From Streptosporangium violaceochromogenes (GTDB lineage Bacteria > Actinomycetota > Actinomycetes > Streptosporangiales > Streptosporangiaceae), in contig NZ_BNBB01000040.1 in assembly GCF_014654615.1 (NCBI RefSeq), positions 1-40,107 of the forward strand: DNA of 40,107 bases. Reading direction: 5' to 3'. This document shows positions 15,893-23,305 of this stretch, piece by piece. The notes under the pieces were generated by a model, which saw only the letters and a list, made by a program, of their open reading frames with translations, did no database searches and was not told the origin of the DNA. The position numbers and the translations under genes were made by a program. Each line of letters starts with the position of its first letter. The first letter of the stretch is position 1.

Positions 15893-15898
15893 TAGGTT
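15893..15898 (+). promoter_or_regulatory. Leaderless -10 element, ThDP enzyme gene
   Basis: TAGGTT lies 7 nt before ATG 15906 and supports that start over the TTG at 15897, which lies partly inside the hexamer. Confidence 0.6.
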
Positions 15899-15905
15899 GC
15901 GCGGT

Positions 15906-17558
15906 ATGGAGTCTCCGAAGCACGCGGGCGACATCGCGGTCGCCGTCTCCAAGGTCTACGGCATCGAAACCATGTTCACCCTGTCCGGCGGGCACGTCTT
16001 CCCGCTGTACGACGGGGCGGTCCACGAGGGCCTGTCCGTCCTGGACGTGCGTCACGAGCAGAGCGCGGTCTTCGCCGCCGAGGCGACCGCCCGGCTGACC
16101 CGCCGGCCCGGTCTGGCCGTGCTCACCGCCGGCCCCGGAGTCACCAACGGCGTCAGCGGTGTGGCCACCGCGCACTTCAACGGCTCCCCCGTGGTCGTCA
16201 TGGGCGGCCGGGCACCCCGGTCGCGCTGGGGGTCGGGGGCGCTCCAGGAGCTGGACCACCCCCCGCTGTTCGCGCCGATCACCAAGCTGGCCTTCACCGG
16301 TTCGGGGCCCGACTCCATCGCCGAGGACGTGGAGATGGCCTTCCGTACCGCCCTGGCCCCGCACCGGGGCCCGGTCTTCCTCGACTTCGCCATGGACGAC
16401 CTGTTCGCCGCCGCGCCGCCGCTCGACCGCGCCCCCGAGACGCTGACCCCCTCCCCCCTCGAACCCGACCCCGACGCGCTGGCCGGGATCGCCCGCCTGA
16501 TCGCCGAGGCGGAGCGGCCGGTGCTGGTGCTCGGCTCCGACGTGTGGATGGACCGCGCCGAGGAGGTCGCCCGGGGCTTCGCCGAGGAGTTCCGCCTGCC
16601 GGTCATCCCCAACGGCCAGGGCAGGGGCATCCTGCCCGCCGGGCACGAGCTGCTGGTCACCCGCGCCCGCGCCCTGGCCTTCTCCCGGGCCGACCTGGTG
16701 ATCGTGGCGGGCGCCCCCCTGGACTTCCGCCTCGGCTACGGCTGGTTCGGCGGCAAGGACGGCGCGCCGCTCGCCCGGGTCGTCCACCTGGCCGACGCGC
16801 CGTCGCAGCTCGCCACCCACATGAAGCCCGCCGGAGCGGCCTCGGGCGATCTGTCCCTGGTCTTCTGGGGGCTCGGCACGGCCTGCGGCGAGGCGGGGGT
16901 GTCCCCCAAGCGTTACGCCCCGTGGCTGGCGACGCTGACCGAGGCCGCCGAGGCCGCCGAGGCCGCCGACGCCGGCCTGCTGGCCTCCGACGCCGACCCC
17001 ATCCACCCGATGCGGATCTACGGCGAGCTCGGCGGAATCCTCGCCGACGACGCCGTGGTGATCGGCGACGGCGGCGACTTCGTCTCCTACGCCGGCAAGT
17101 ACGTCGAGTCCAGGCAGCCGGGCAACTGGCTCGACCCCGGCCCCTACGGCTGCCTGGGCACCGGCCTGGGGTACGCCGTCGCCGCCCGCCTGGCCCGCCC
17201 CTCCTCCCAGGTGGTGCTGCTGCTCGGCGACGGCGCGGCCGGTTTCTCGCTGATGGACGTGGACACGCTCGTACGGCACCGCCTGCCGGTCGTGATGGTC
17301 TGCGGCAACAACGGCATGTGGGGCCTGGAAAAGCACCCCATGCGGATGCTCTACGGCTACGACGTCGCCGCCGACCTCCAGCCGCAGTGCCGCTACGACG
17401 AGGTGGTGACGGCGCTGGGCGGGGGCGGCGAACTCGTCACCGACCCGTCACAGATCGGCCCGGCCCTGCGGCGGGCCTTCGACTCCGGTGTGCCGTACAT
17501 GGTGAACATCGCCACCGACCCGGACGTCGCCTACCCCCGTAACACCACCGGCGTCTAG
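15906..17558 (+). CDS. Acetolactate synthase-like ThDP-dependent enzyme (IlvG type)
   Basis: A 550-aa protein with the three-domain layout of the ThDP/acetohydroxyacid-synthase superfamily. The pyrimidine-domain catalytic Glu is in VRHEQSAVFAAE (Glu51). The diphosphate-binding motif runs from GDGAAGFS to GNNGMWGLEKHP in the last third. It resembles M. tuberculosis Rv1820 (IlvG) closely, from memory, rather than the main IlvB, and no regulatory ilvN subunit gene is near. The true reaction could be another 2-keto-acid decarboxylation or carboligation. A 9-bp repeat (16941-16967) encodes an EAAEAAEAA linker. It is convergent with the Ser/Thr kinase gene. Confidence 0.82.
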   Translation: MESPKHAGDIAVAVSKVYGIETMFTLSGGHVFPLYDGAVHEGLSVLDVRHEQSAVFAAEATARLTRRPGLAVLTAGPGVTNGVSGVATAHFNGSPVVVMGGRAPRSRWGSGALQELDHPPLFAPITKLAFTGSGPDSIAEDVEMAFRTALAPHRGPVFLDFAMDDLFAAAPPLDRAPETLTPSPLEPDPDALAGIARLIAEAERPVLVLGSDVWMDRAEEVARGFAEEFRLPVIPNGQGRGILPAGHELLVTRARALAFSRADLVIVAGAPLDFRLGYGWFGGKDGAPLARVVHLADAPSQLATHMKPAGAASGDLSLVFWGLGTACGEAGVSPKRYAPWLATLTEAAEAAEAADAGLLASDADPIHPMRIYGELGGILADDAVVIGDGGDFVSYAGKYVESRQPGNWLDPGPYGCLGTGLGYAVAARLARPSSQVVLLLGDGAAGFSLMDVDTLVRHRLPVVMVCGNNGMWGLEKHPMRMLYGYDVAADLQPQCRYDEVVTALGGGGELVTDPSQIGPALRRAFDSGVPYMVNIATDPDVAYPRNTTGV

Positions 17559-17575
17559 ACGGCCTGGGACCTCGC

Positions 17576-19198
17576 CTAGGGGGCCGGGGAGGGGGTGGAG
17601 CTCGGCGGGCACTTGTCGTTGACCACGGTGACCTCCACCGGCCGCCGGGGGTCCCACATGGTTCCTCCGGCGGGTCGTTGCAGGACCACCTTCGAACACT
17701 GGGTGGGGTCGGCGTCGGCGCTGTAGCTGATCATCGCCTTCAGGCCCGCCTTCCTGAGGGTCTCCTTCGCCGCCTCCGGGGACATGTACATCACGTCCGG
17801 CACCTTCCGCTTCGCGACCGGCGTCACGGTGGGGGTCGCGGTGGGGCTCGGGCTGCCGGACGGGCTGGGCTCGCCGGTCGGCGCGGTGGTCGGGGTGACG
17901 TCCGGCGTCGCGCTCGGCTTCGGCCTGTCGGGGAGCGGAGTGGCCGTCCTGTCCGGGATCTGCGGGGTGGGGGTCACCCTGACGTGCCTCGGAGGGCGCG
18001 TGGCGGTCCTGGGGGGCCGGGAGGACTGGCCGGGCGTGGAGAACCTCTGGCGCTCCACCCCGACGTCGACCGTCCTTTCGGTGGAGGCCGCCATGCCGTT
18101 GATCGCCGCGGTGACGAGCCCGGCGCACATCACCCCCGCCACGGCGGAGACCGCGAGCACCCTGCCCCTGCGGCGGGGCCGCCGAGCGGCGCGGCGTCCC
18201 CGCCCCCCGGTGGCGGTCCCGGCGCCGGCCTCGGTGGGCGGTCCGTGCGACGGCGTCCCCGGCAGGAGACCGGTTCTTCGCGAGGCGCCGGTCGGGAAGG
18301 CGTCCCGCGGGTCCGCCCGCTCCCCGCCCGGTAGCGGGAACGCCGGGGAGGCGGCCGCGTCGTCGGCGTGACGGCCGAGCGCCGCCTGCCGGGCGGCGGT
18401 GCTCATCGCGGCGCCGTTGGGAAAGCGCCGGGCCGGGTCCTTCGACAGCGCCCGCTCCACCAGGGCCCGGACCTCCGCGGGGATGTGCGGCGGCAGCGGC
18501 GGAGGCGCCTCACGGATGTGCTTGAGCGCGATCGTGACCGGGGTGTCGCCGTCGAACGGCCTCTGCCCGGCGAGGCATTCGTAGGCCACGACGCCCAGCG
18601 CGTAGATGTCCACCGCCGGGGTGACCGGCGCGCCCTCGGCCTGCTCGGGCGCGCAGTAGGCGGCGGTTCCCAGGACCATGCCCGCGTCGGTCAGCCTGCT
18701 GGCCGCGTCGGACCTGGCGATGCCGAAATCGGTGAGCACGAGTGTGCCGTCGGAACGCACCATCAGGTTGCCCGGCTTGACGTCGCGATGGACGATGCCC
18801 TGGTCGTGCACGGCCTGCAGGGCCGAGGCCGCCTGGGCGATGAGGTCCATCGCCGGGGCGGGCGCGATGTTTCCCAGACGTCCCAGCAGACGGTCCAGCG
18901 GCTCGCCGTCCACGAACTTCATCACCAGGTACGCCGTCGCCCCCGCGCCGGGCACCTCGTGGACTCCGTAGTCGTAGACGTCGACCACCCCGGGGTGGTT
19001 GACCGTCGCCATCGCCCGGGCCTCACCCTGGAAGCGCACCAGGAAGCCCGGATCGTCCGTACGGCCGGGGAGCAGCACCTTGACCGCGACGGTGCGCGCC
19101 AAGACGGTGTCCTCACCCCGCCAGACCTCGCCCATCCCGCCGGCGCCGATGCGGGTGTCCAGGCGATACCGCCCCGCCAGCATCGTGTCTCGGGTCAC
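17576..19198 (-). CDS. Membrane Ser/Thr protein kinase with one PASTA domain
   Basis: A 540-aa PknB-family kinase. Kinase domain 9-270: P-loop GAGGMGEV (18-25), Lys40, catalytic HRDVKPGN (137-144), DFG at 157 and CAPE at 182-185. A basic and Pro-rich juxtamembrane region is followed by one membrane helix (VLAVSAVAGVMCAGLVTAAI), a Pro/Thr/Ser-rich spacer of about 90 residues, and a single C-terminal PASTA domain starting KVPDVMYMSPEAAKETL, with Cys residues that may pair. PASTA domains usually sense muropeptides or lipid II outside the cell. GTG 19198 is preferred (GGGGGAG 5 nt upstream); ATG 19201 is one codon earlier. No phosphatase or FHA gene is adjacent. Confidence 0.93.
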   Translation of the reverse strand: MTRDTMLAGRYRLDTRIGAGGMGEVWRGEDTVLARTVAVKVLLPGRTDDPGFLVRFQGEARAMATVNHPGVVDVYDYGVHEVPGAGATAYLVMKFVDGEPLDRLLGRLGNIAPAPAMDLIAQAASALQAVHDQGIVHRDVKPGNLMVRSDGTLVLTDFGIARSDAASRLTDAGMVLGTAAYCAPEQAEGAPVTPAVDIYALGVVAYECLAGQRPFDGDTPVTIALKHIREAPPPLPPHIPAEVRALVERALSKDPARRFPNGAAMSTAARQAALGRHADDAAASPAFPLPGGERADPRDAFPTGASRRTGLLPGTPSHGPPTEAGAGTATGGRGRRAARRPRRRGRVLAVSAVAGVMCAGLVTAAINGMAASTERTVDVGVERQRFSTPGQSSRPPRTATRPPRHVRVTPTPQIPDRTATPLPDRPKPSATPDVTPTTAPTGEPSPSGSPSPTATPTVTPVAKRKVPDVMYMSPEAAKETLRKAGLKAMISYSADADPTQCSKVVLQRPAGGTMWDPRRPVEVTVVNDKCPPSSTPSPAP

Positions 19199-19555
19199 CA
19201 TGACTCCCCCGTAAACCTTCTCCGCTCCTACCCCAGGGCTCTCCAACAAAGCGGATTTGTATCGCGACAACGTCACGGCGACGTCACGAAACCCCGTGTG
19301 CCGGACAGCTCTCAATCAGGAGGCGCTGCCGTAGCATCGCACAAATCTCAAAATCGTTGAGAGAACTTGCACAGATTGCACGCTATGTCAGAAGAACCGT
19401 CTGAACCCCATCGGCGGATATGACGGAGAGCACCGCACCCATCGCCACCATGAGTGCATTCCACCCTATCTTCCCCATACCCCCCACAAGCGTACGGATA
19501 GCAGAAACATGCCCACGAGGTGGGATCCCCTGTCCGGGCGCCTCGGGTGAAAGGG
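19199..19555. other. Regulatory region between the kinase and bsaP genes
   Basis: There is no credible gene in this 357-base gap. Two features stand out. One is an 11-bp-spaced direct repeat of ACGTCACG (19270-19277 and 19281-19288). The other is a perfect 6-bp inverted repeat TCTCAA-N5-TTGAGA (19346-19362) in a notably AT-richer stretch of about 60 bp. Both are upstream of the kinase gene on the minus strand, so they are candidate operators for it. The promoter hexamers are not clear. Confidence 0.4.
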
Positions 19556-19738
19556 TCAACCGCGCAGCAGGCCGTGCTCGACGCAGCGGGCCGACCAGCC
19601 GCGAGGAGAAACCTGAACCACCATCCGGCGGCGGCAGCGGGCGCAGTAACGGGGCGGCTCCATCGCCCGGGCGGCGAGACAGACCGCGTGATCGCCCTCG
19701 CCGGCCGGACGGCCGCAGTGGTCACAATAGAAGGTCAC
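19556..19738 (-). CDS. bsaP: Biotin synthase auxiliary protein BsaP
   Basis: A 60-aa Cys-rich protein. It has CDHCGRPAGEGDH near the N-terminus, EPPRYCARCRRRMVVQV in the middle, and GWSARCVEHG near the C-terminus. This matches, from memory, the BsaP family shown in Corynebacterium to be required for biotin synthase activity. The two CxxC pairs and the later Cys/His suggest metal or Fe-S binding. GTG 19738 is preferred, with a TAGAGT -10 8 nt upstream; ATG 19765 in the same frame has GGGAG before it and would overlap the divergent thioesterase start. It lies 3.8 kb from bioB, with two unrelated genes between. Confidence 0.8.
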   Translation of the reverse strand: MTFYCDHCGRPAGEGDHAVCLAARAMEPPRYCARCRRRMVVQVSPRGWSARCVEHGLLRG

Positions 19739-19746
19739 GGCATCAG

Positions 19747-19756
19747 ACTCTATGCT
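19747..19756. promoter_or_regulatory. Overlapping divergent -10 elements (bsaP and thioesterase)
   Basis: On the plus strand TATGCT (19751-19756) lies 7 nt before ATG 19764. On the minus strand TAGAGT (19752-19747) lies 8 nt before GTG 19738. The two hexamers share 2 bp, so polymerase could not open both promoters at once. Neither gene has a convincing ribosome site at these starts, so both mRNAs are predicted leaderless. Confidence 0.5.
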
Positions 19757-19763
19757 GGCGCTC

Positions 19764-20144
19764 ATGACGCTCGCTCCCGGTCTGCAGGCCAGGCTTCTCA
19801 TCATGGTCGAGCGCGAGGACACCGCGGCCCGGGTCGGCAGCGGAGACGTTCCCGTGCTGGCCACCCCCCGCCTGCTCGCCCTCGCCGAGCAGGCCACCGT
19901 CCGGGCGATCGCCGACGATCTGGCCTCCGGGCAGACCTCCGTGGGCACCGCGGTCACCCTGGAGCATCTGGCGGCCAGCCCGATCGGCGCCCACGTGGAG
20001 ATCGGCGCCGAACTCACCGAGGTCGACGGCCGCCGTCTGGTCTTCGCCTTCACCGCCCGCGACCGGAACGCCGTCGTCGCGACCGGCACGATCGAGCGCG
20101 CGGTCGTCGATCGCGAGCGCTTTCTGGCGAGACTCGCCCGCTGA
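19764..20144 (+). CDS. FlK-like hotdog thioesterase family protein
   Basis: A 126-aa single hotdog-fold protein. ATPRLLALAEQATVRAI near residue 29 supplies the Thr and Glu, and TLEHLAASPIGAHVEI near 64 the His, of the catalytic triad known from fluoroacetyl-CoA thioesterase FlK. A C-terminal EVDGRRLVFAFTARD strand is also typical. The natural substrate in non-fluoroacetate organisms is unknown, though an acyl-CoA is expected. ATG 19764 is chosen from the -10 spacing; an in-frame ATG at 19752 lies inside that hexamer. It is divergent from bsaP and convergent with the biotin carrier gene. Confidence 0.82.
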   Translation: MTLAPGLQARLLIMVEREDTAARVGSGDVPVLATPRLLALAEQATVRAIADDLASGQTSVGTAVTLEHLAASPIGAHVEIGAELTEVDGRRLVFAFTARDRNAVVATGTIERAVVDRERFLARLAR

Positions 20145-20178
20145 CCGCCACCCGGCCCTCCCGCGGCTCACGCGCCGG

Positions 20179-20226
20179 ACCGGGAAAGCATCCAACCGGG
20201 AAAGCACCCAACCGGGAAGGCGCCGG
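20179..20226. repeat. Tandem 16-bp repeat, three units
   Basis: ACCGGGAAAGCATCCA (20179-20194), ACCGGGAAAGCACCCA (20195-20210) and a degenerate third unit (20211-20226) fill the gap between two convergent genes. This could be slippage-derived spacer or a weak transcription barrier. Confidence 0.7.
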
Positions 20227-20276
20227 CGAACCCGGCCGGGGAGACGCCGGCAGGAGGGGAAAGGGACGCGGCCCCG

Positions 20277-20489
20277 CTACTCGATGACGGCGATGAGGTG
20301 GCCTTCCTGGATGACGTCGCCCTCGGCGACCAGGAGCTTGGCGATCACGCCGTCGTCCTCGGCGATGACCGGGATCTCCATCTTCATGGACTCCAGGATG
20401 ACCAGGGTGTCACCGTCTTCGACGGCGTCACCCTCGGCGACGAGGACCTTCCAGACGTTCGCCACCATCTCGGCGTGTACTTCGGCCAC
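20277..20489 (-). CDS. Small biotin/lipoyl carrier protein (TB7.3 type)
   Basis: A 70-aa biotin carboxyl carrier domain with nothing added. The modified lysine is in ESMKMEIPV (about residue 35), and the two half-domains VLVAEGDAVEDGDTLV and LLVAEGDVIQEGHLIAV show the internal symmetry of the fold. It is close to M. tuberculosis TB7.3 (Rv3221c), recalled as 71 aa. GTG 20489 has GGGAG 6 nt upstream; the frame stays open to 20519 but the fold starts at AEVHAEMVA. It follows the biotin carboxylase gene by 50 bp and is probably co-transcribed. The carboxylase it serves is not proven. Confidence 0.92.
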   Translation of the reverse strand: MAEVHAEMVANVWKVLVAEGDAVEDGDTLVILESMKMEIPVIAEDDGVIAKLLVAEGDVIQEGHLIAVIE

Positions 20490-20539
20490 CGGACACTCCC
20501 ATCGGTCATTGTGATTCAACTGTGCCAGACGGACCCCGA

Positions 20540-21871
20540 TCAGGCCCTCATCCGAGACACCAGCCCGGTGTCGTAGTCGCCGCCGACGAACTCGGGGTTC
20601 TCAAGCAGCTCGGCGCAGAACGGCAGGTTGTTCTTGGGGCCCTCGACGGTGAAGCCCGCCACGGCCCGGCGGGCCCGCTCCAGGGCCTCGGCCCGCGTCG
20701 CCCCGAACACGCACAGCTTGGCCATGAGCGGGTCGTAGAACGGGGTGACGGTGTTTCCGGCCGTGTAACCGGAGTCCACCCTGACCCCCTCTCCCGACGG
20801 CTCCTCCCAGACACCGATCTTTCCCGGCCCGGGAAGGAAGCGCCTGGGATCCTCGGCGTAGACACGGAACTCGATCGCGTGACCGCTCGTGGCCGTCGGC
20901 GGCGCGGTCCGCTCGCCCGCGGCGATCCTGATCTGCTGCTCCACCAGGTCCACGCCGGTGACGAGCTCGGTGACCGGGTGCTCCACCTGGAGCCGGGTGT
21001 TCATCTCCAGGAAGACGAACTCCTGTTTGTCGGCGTCGACCAGGCACTCGACCGTCCCGGCGCCCAGATATCCGACCGCCTCGCCCGCCCGTACGGCCGC
21101 GGCCAGCATGCGCTCGCGCAGTTCGGCGGTGATGCCGGGGGACGGGCTCTCCTCGACCACCTTCTGGTGGCGCCGCTGCACCGAGCAGTCACGCTCGCCC
21201 AGCGCCACGACGGTGCCGTCGGCCAGGCCGAGGATCTGCACCTCGACGTGGCGCGCGCGCTCGATGTAGTGCTCCAGCAGGATCGCGGGGCCGCCTCCGA
21301 AGCGGGCGGCGGCCCGGGACGCCTGCTCGAACGCCTTGGCCAGCCCCGCCTCGTCGTAGGCGACGCCCATGCCGATGCCGCCGCCGCCTCCGGCCGTCTT
21401 CACCATGACGGGGTAGCCGATCTCGGTGACGGCCGCCACGGCCTGCGCCAGGTCGGTGACCGGGACGCGGGTGCCGGCGGCGACCGGCACCCCCGACTCC
21501 TCCATCAGATTCCGGGCGTTGATCTTGTCGCCCATCCGCTCGATCGCCTCGGGCGACGGGCCGATCCAGACCAGGCCCGCGTCGATGACCGATCGGGCGA
21601 AAGCCGCGTTTTCCGAGAAGAAGCCATATCCAGGGTGAATCGCCTGGGCACCCGACTCGCGGGCGGCCCGCAGCACCGTGCCGGCGTCGAGGTAGCTCTG
21701 CGCGGGGTTGGCCGGCCCGAGCGGGATCGCGTCGTCGGCCTCCCGGACGAACGGCAGATCGGCGTCCGCCTCGGAGTACACCGCGACGGCCCGCAGGCCC
21801 ATGCGCTGGACCGTACGGATGACTCGCCGCGCGATTTCGCCACGGTTGGCGACCAGAACGGACTCGAACAC
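20540..21871 (-). CDS. Biotin carboxylase subunit (acyl-CoA carboxylase type)
   Basis: A 443-aa ATP-grasp enzyme that carboxylates protein-bound biotin. The start VFESVLVANRGEIARRVIRT is the usual N-terminus. The glycine-rich lid is KTAGGGGGIGM near 160, the bicarbonate and metal site is EMNTRLQVEHPVTE near 287, and the C-terminal domain is complete. There is no carrier domain on this chain; the separate 70-aa carrier is encoded next. No carboxyltransferase gene is in the window, so the acyl-CoA substrate cannot be assigned. GTG 21871 has GGGGG about 10 nt upstream; the longer open frame to 21979 lacks family residues. Confidence 0.93.
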   Translation of the reverse strand: MFESVLVANRGEIARRVIRTVQRMGLRAVAVYSEADADLPFVREADDAIPLGPANPAQSYLDAGTVLRAARESGAQAIHPGYGFFSENAAFARSVIDAGLVWIGPSPEAIERMGDKINARNLMEESGVPVAAGTRVPVTDLAQAVAAVTEIGYPVMVKTAGGGGGIGMGVAYDEAGLAKAFEQASRAAARFGGGPAILLEHYIERARHVEVQILGLADGTVVALGERDCSVQRRHQKVVEESPSPGITAELRERMLAAAVRAGEAVGYLGAGTVECLVDADKQEFVFLEMNTRLQVEHPVTELVTGVDLVEQQIRIAAGERTAPPTATSGHAIEFRVYAEDPRRFLPGPGKIGVWEEPSGEGVRVDSGYTAGNTVTPFYDPLMAKLCVFGATRAEALERARRAVAGFTVEGPKNNLPFCAELLENPEFVGGDYDTGLVSRMRA

Positions 21872-22012
21872 GTTGGTGGACCCCCTTCGACCGCTCCACT
21901 TTACGGCCGTGTTCTTCGCCCCGCCGTTCGCCCGAAAGCACCGATCACGGCAACGTGATCTGTAGGAAACCCACAACAACGCCGGCCTTCGCCCCTCCCA
22001 TCAGGTGGGGAA

Positions 22013-23305
22013 TCAGAGCCGCTGCAGGGAGGCGAGCCTGTCGATGACGCTGGTCATGGCCTCGACCACCGCCGGGTCGTACTCCTTCCCGGCCCCCAGG
22101 CGCAGCCGTTCCAGCGCGGCACCGGCGCGGTCGCGGTCGGTCGAGCCGCCGACCAGGTCGTCGTAGGCGTTGGCCGCCTTGATGACACGGCTGGCCGGCG
22201 GCGGCGTCTCGGAGCAGGTGTCGCACTGACGCCGGACGATCTCGGCGACGCGGTCCAGCACCCCGGTCTGCCTGATCACCTCCGCGCCCAGCTCGGCGAT
22301 GCGACGCGCCTGGGCGGGTTCGGTGAGCACCGTCGCCCCTCCGGGGATGGGGTCGCGCAGCGAGAGCTGGCCGATGTCGTGCATGAGCGCGGCGTACTCC
22401 AGGTCCAGCAGCTCGGGCTCGGCCATTCCCAGCTCCCTGCCGATCGCGACCGCCAGGCGGCTGACCCGGTGGGAGTGGCCCGGCTCGACGTAGCCGCCCA
22501 CCTCGGTGACCCGCGCCAGCGCCCGGACCGTCTGCAGGTAGGTGGCCCGGATGCCGGCGTACTTGCGGAAGGCCACCTGGGTGACCAGCAACGGCGCGGC
22601 GAAGACCAGCAGCGCCGCCATGCCCATGCTGTGGGAGGCGAGCGCGAGCAGGATGCCGGAGGCGGCGACCGCGGCCCACAGCGGCGCGGCCATCCGCAGC
22701 TCGTCCTGGACGGCCACGCCGAAGGCGGCCCGCACCTGCTCGGCGCGGAGCACGGCGGCCAGCACCACGTCGACCAGGACCATCGCCGCGATGAGCAGGG
22801 CCATCACGCCGAGGGCGGGCCACCAGTCACCCTCGGGCCCCTTGGCCCGCTCGAACAGCGGCCCGGCGAGCGGGCGGTAGGCCAGGGCCAGCAGGGCGCC
22901 GGTGAACAGCCGCCGCGCCATCGCGTCGAGCCTGGGGGGACGGCCCACCGCCAGGTGGGGCAGCGCCCCGGCGGCCATGCCGACCGCCAGCACCGCGATG
23001 ACCTGGAGCGCCGGGTGCCGGGCCGGGACGTTGCCCATGTCCAGCAGAAGCGTGTAGCCGAGCGCCGCCGCCGCGCCGATCGGCGCCACCTCGCGGTTGC
23101 CCGGCATCGTGAGCCTGGCCAGCTCCCCGGCCGCGATCAGCGCGCCGAACCCGATGGCGATCTCCGGGCTGAGCAGCCCGGTGGCGGCGGTGTGGGCGAT
23201 CCCGGCCACCGCCAGGAGCCCCGCCACGCAGATCAGCAGGAGCTGGCCCGAGTCGAGACGCCGCAGCGCCCTGGGGGCACCGGTGGAGGCGGTGGTGGTG
23301 GTCAT
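22013..23305 (-). CDS. Membrane protein with degenerate HD-GYP domain
   Basis: 430 aa. Seven or so hydrophobic segments (20-245) are followed by an HD hydrolase domain (about 260-415). The HD pair is at His309-Asp310 in LMHDIGQLS, with an upstream GHSHRVSRLA histidine motif. The GYP loop that defines cyclic-di-GMP phosphodiesterases is missing; the region reads RRQCDTCSETPPP, with Cys361 and Cys364. It may hydrolyse another nucleotide or act as a partner of the intact protein encoded just upstream. The start overlaps that gene's stop by 4 bases (ATGA), so translation is coupled. Confidence 0.85.
   Translation of the reverse strand: MTTTTASTGAPRALRRLDSGQLLLICVAGLLAVAGIAHTAATGLLSPEIAIGFGALIAAGELARLTMPGNREVAPIGAAAALGYTLLLDMGNVPARHPALQVIAVLAVGMAAGALPHLAVGRPPRLDAMARRLFTGALLALAYRPLAGPLFERAKGPEGDWWPALGVMALLIAAMVLVDVVLAAVLRAEQVRAAFGVAVQDELRMAAPLWAAVAASGILLALASHSMGMAALLVFAAPLLVTQVAFRKYAGIRATYLQTVRALARVTEVGGYVEPGHSHRVSRLAVAIGRELGMAEPELLDLEYAALMHDIGQLSLRDPIPGGATVLTEPAQARRIAELGAEVIRQTGVLDRVAEIVRRQCDTCSETPPPASRVIKAANAYDDLVGGSTDRDRAGAALERLRLGAGKEYDPAVVEAMTSVIDRLASLQRL

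Noticed and set aside
15834..17336. 500-codon minus-strand frame opposite the ThDP enzyme
   Set aside because: Low-complexity Gly/Val/Gln/Arg shadow with no recognisable fold.
19348..19725. Cys-rich 125-codon minus-strand frame overlapping bsaP in another frame
   Set aside because: The family motifs CDHCGRP and EPPRYCARC are in the other frame; this one is a shadow.
20522..21958. 478-codon plus-strand frame opposite the biotin carboxylase
   Set aside because: Antisense shadow of a clearly conserved ATP-grasp gene.
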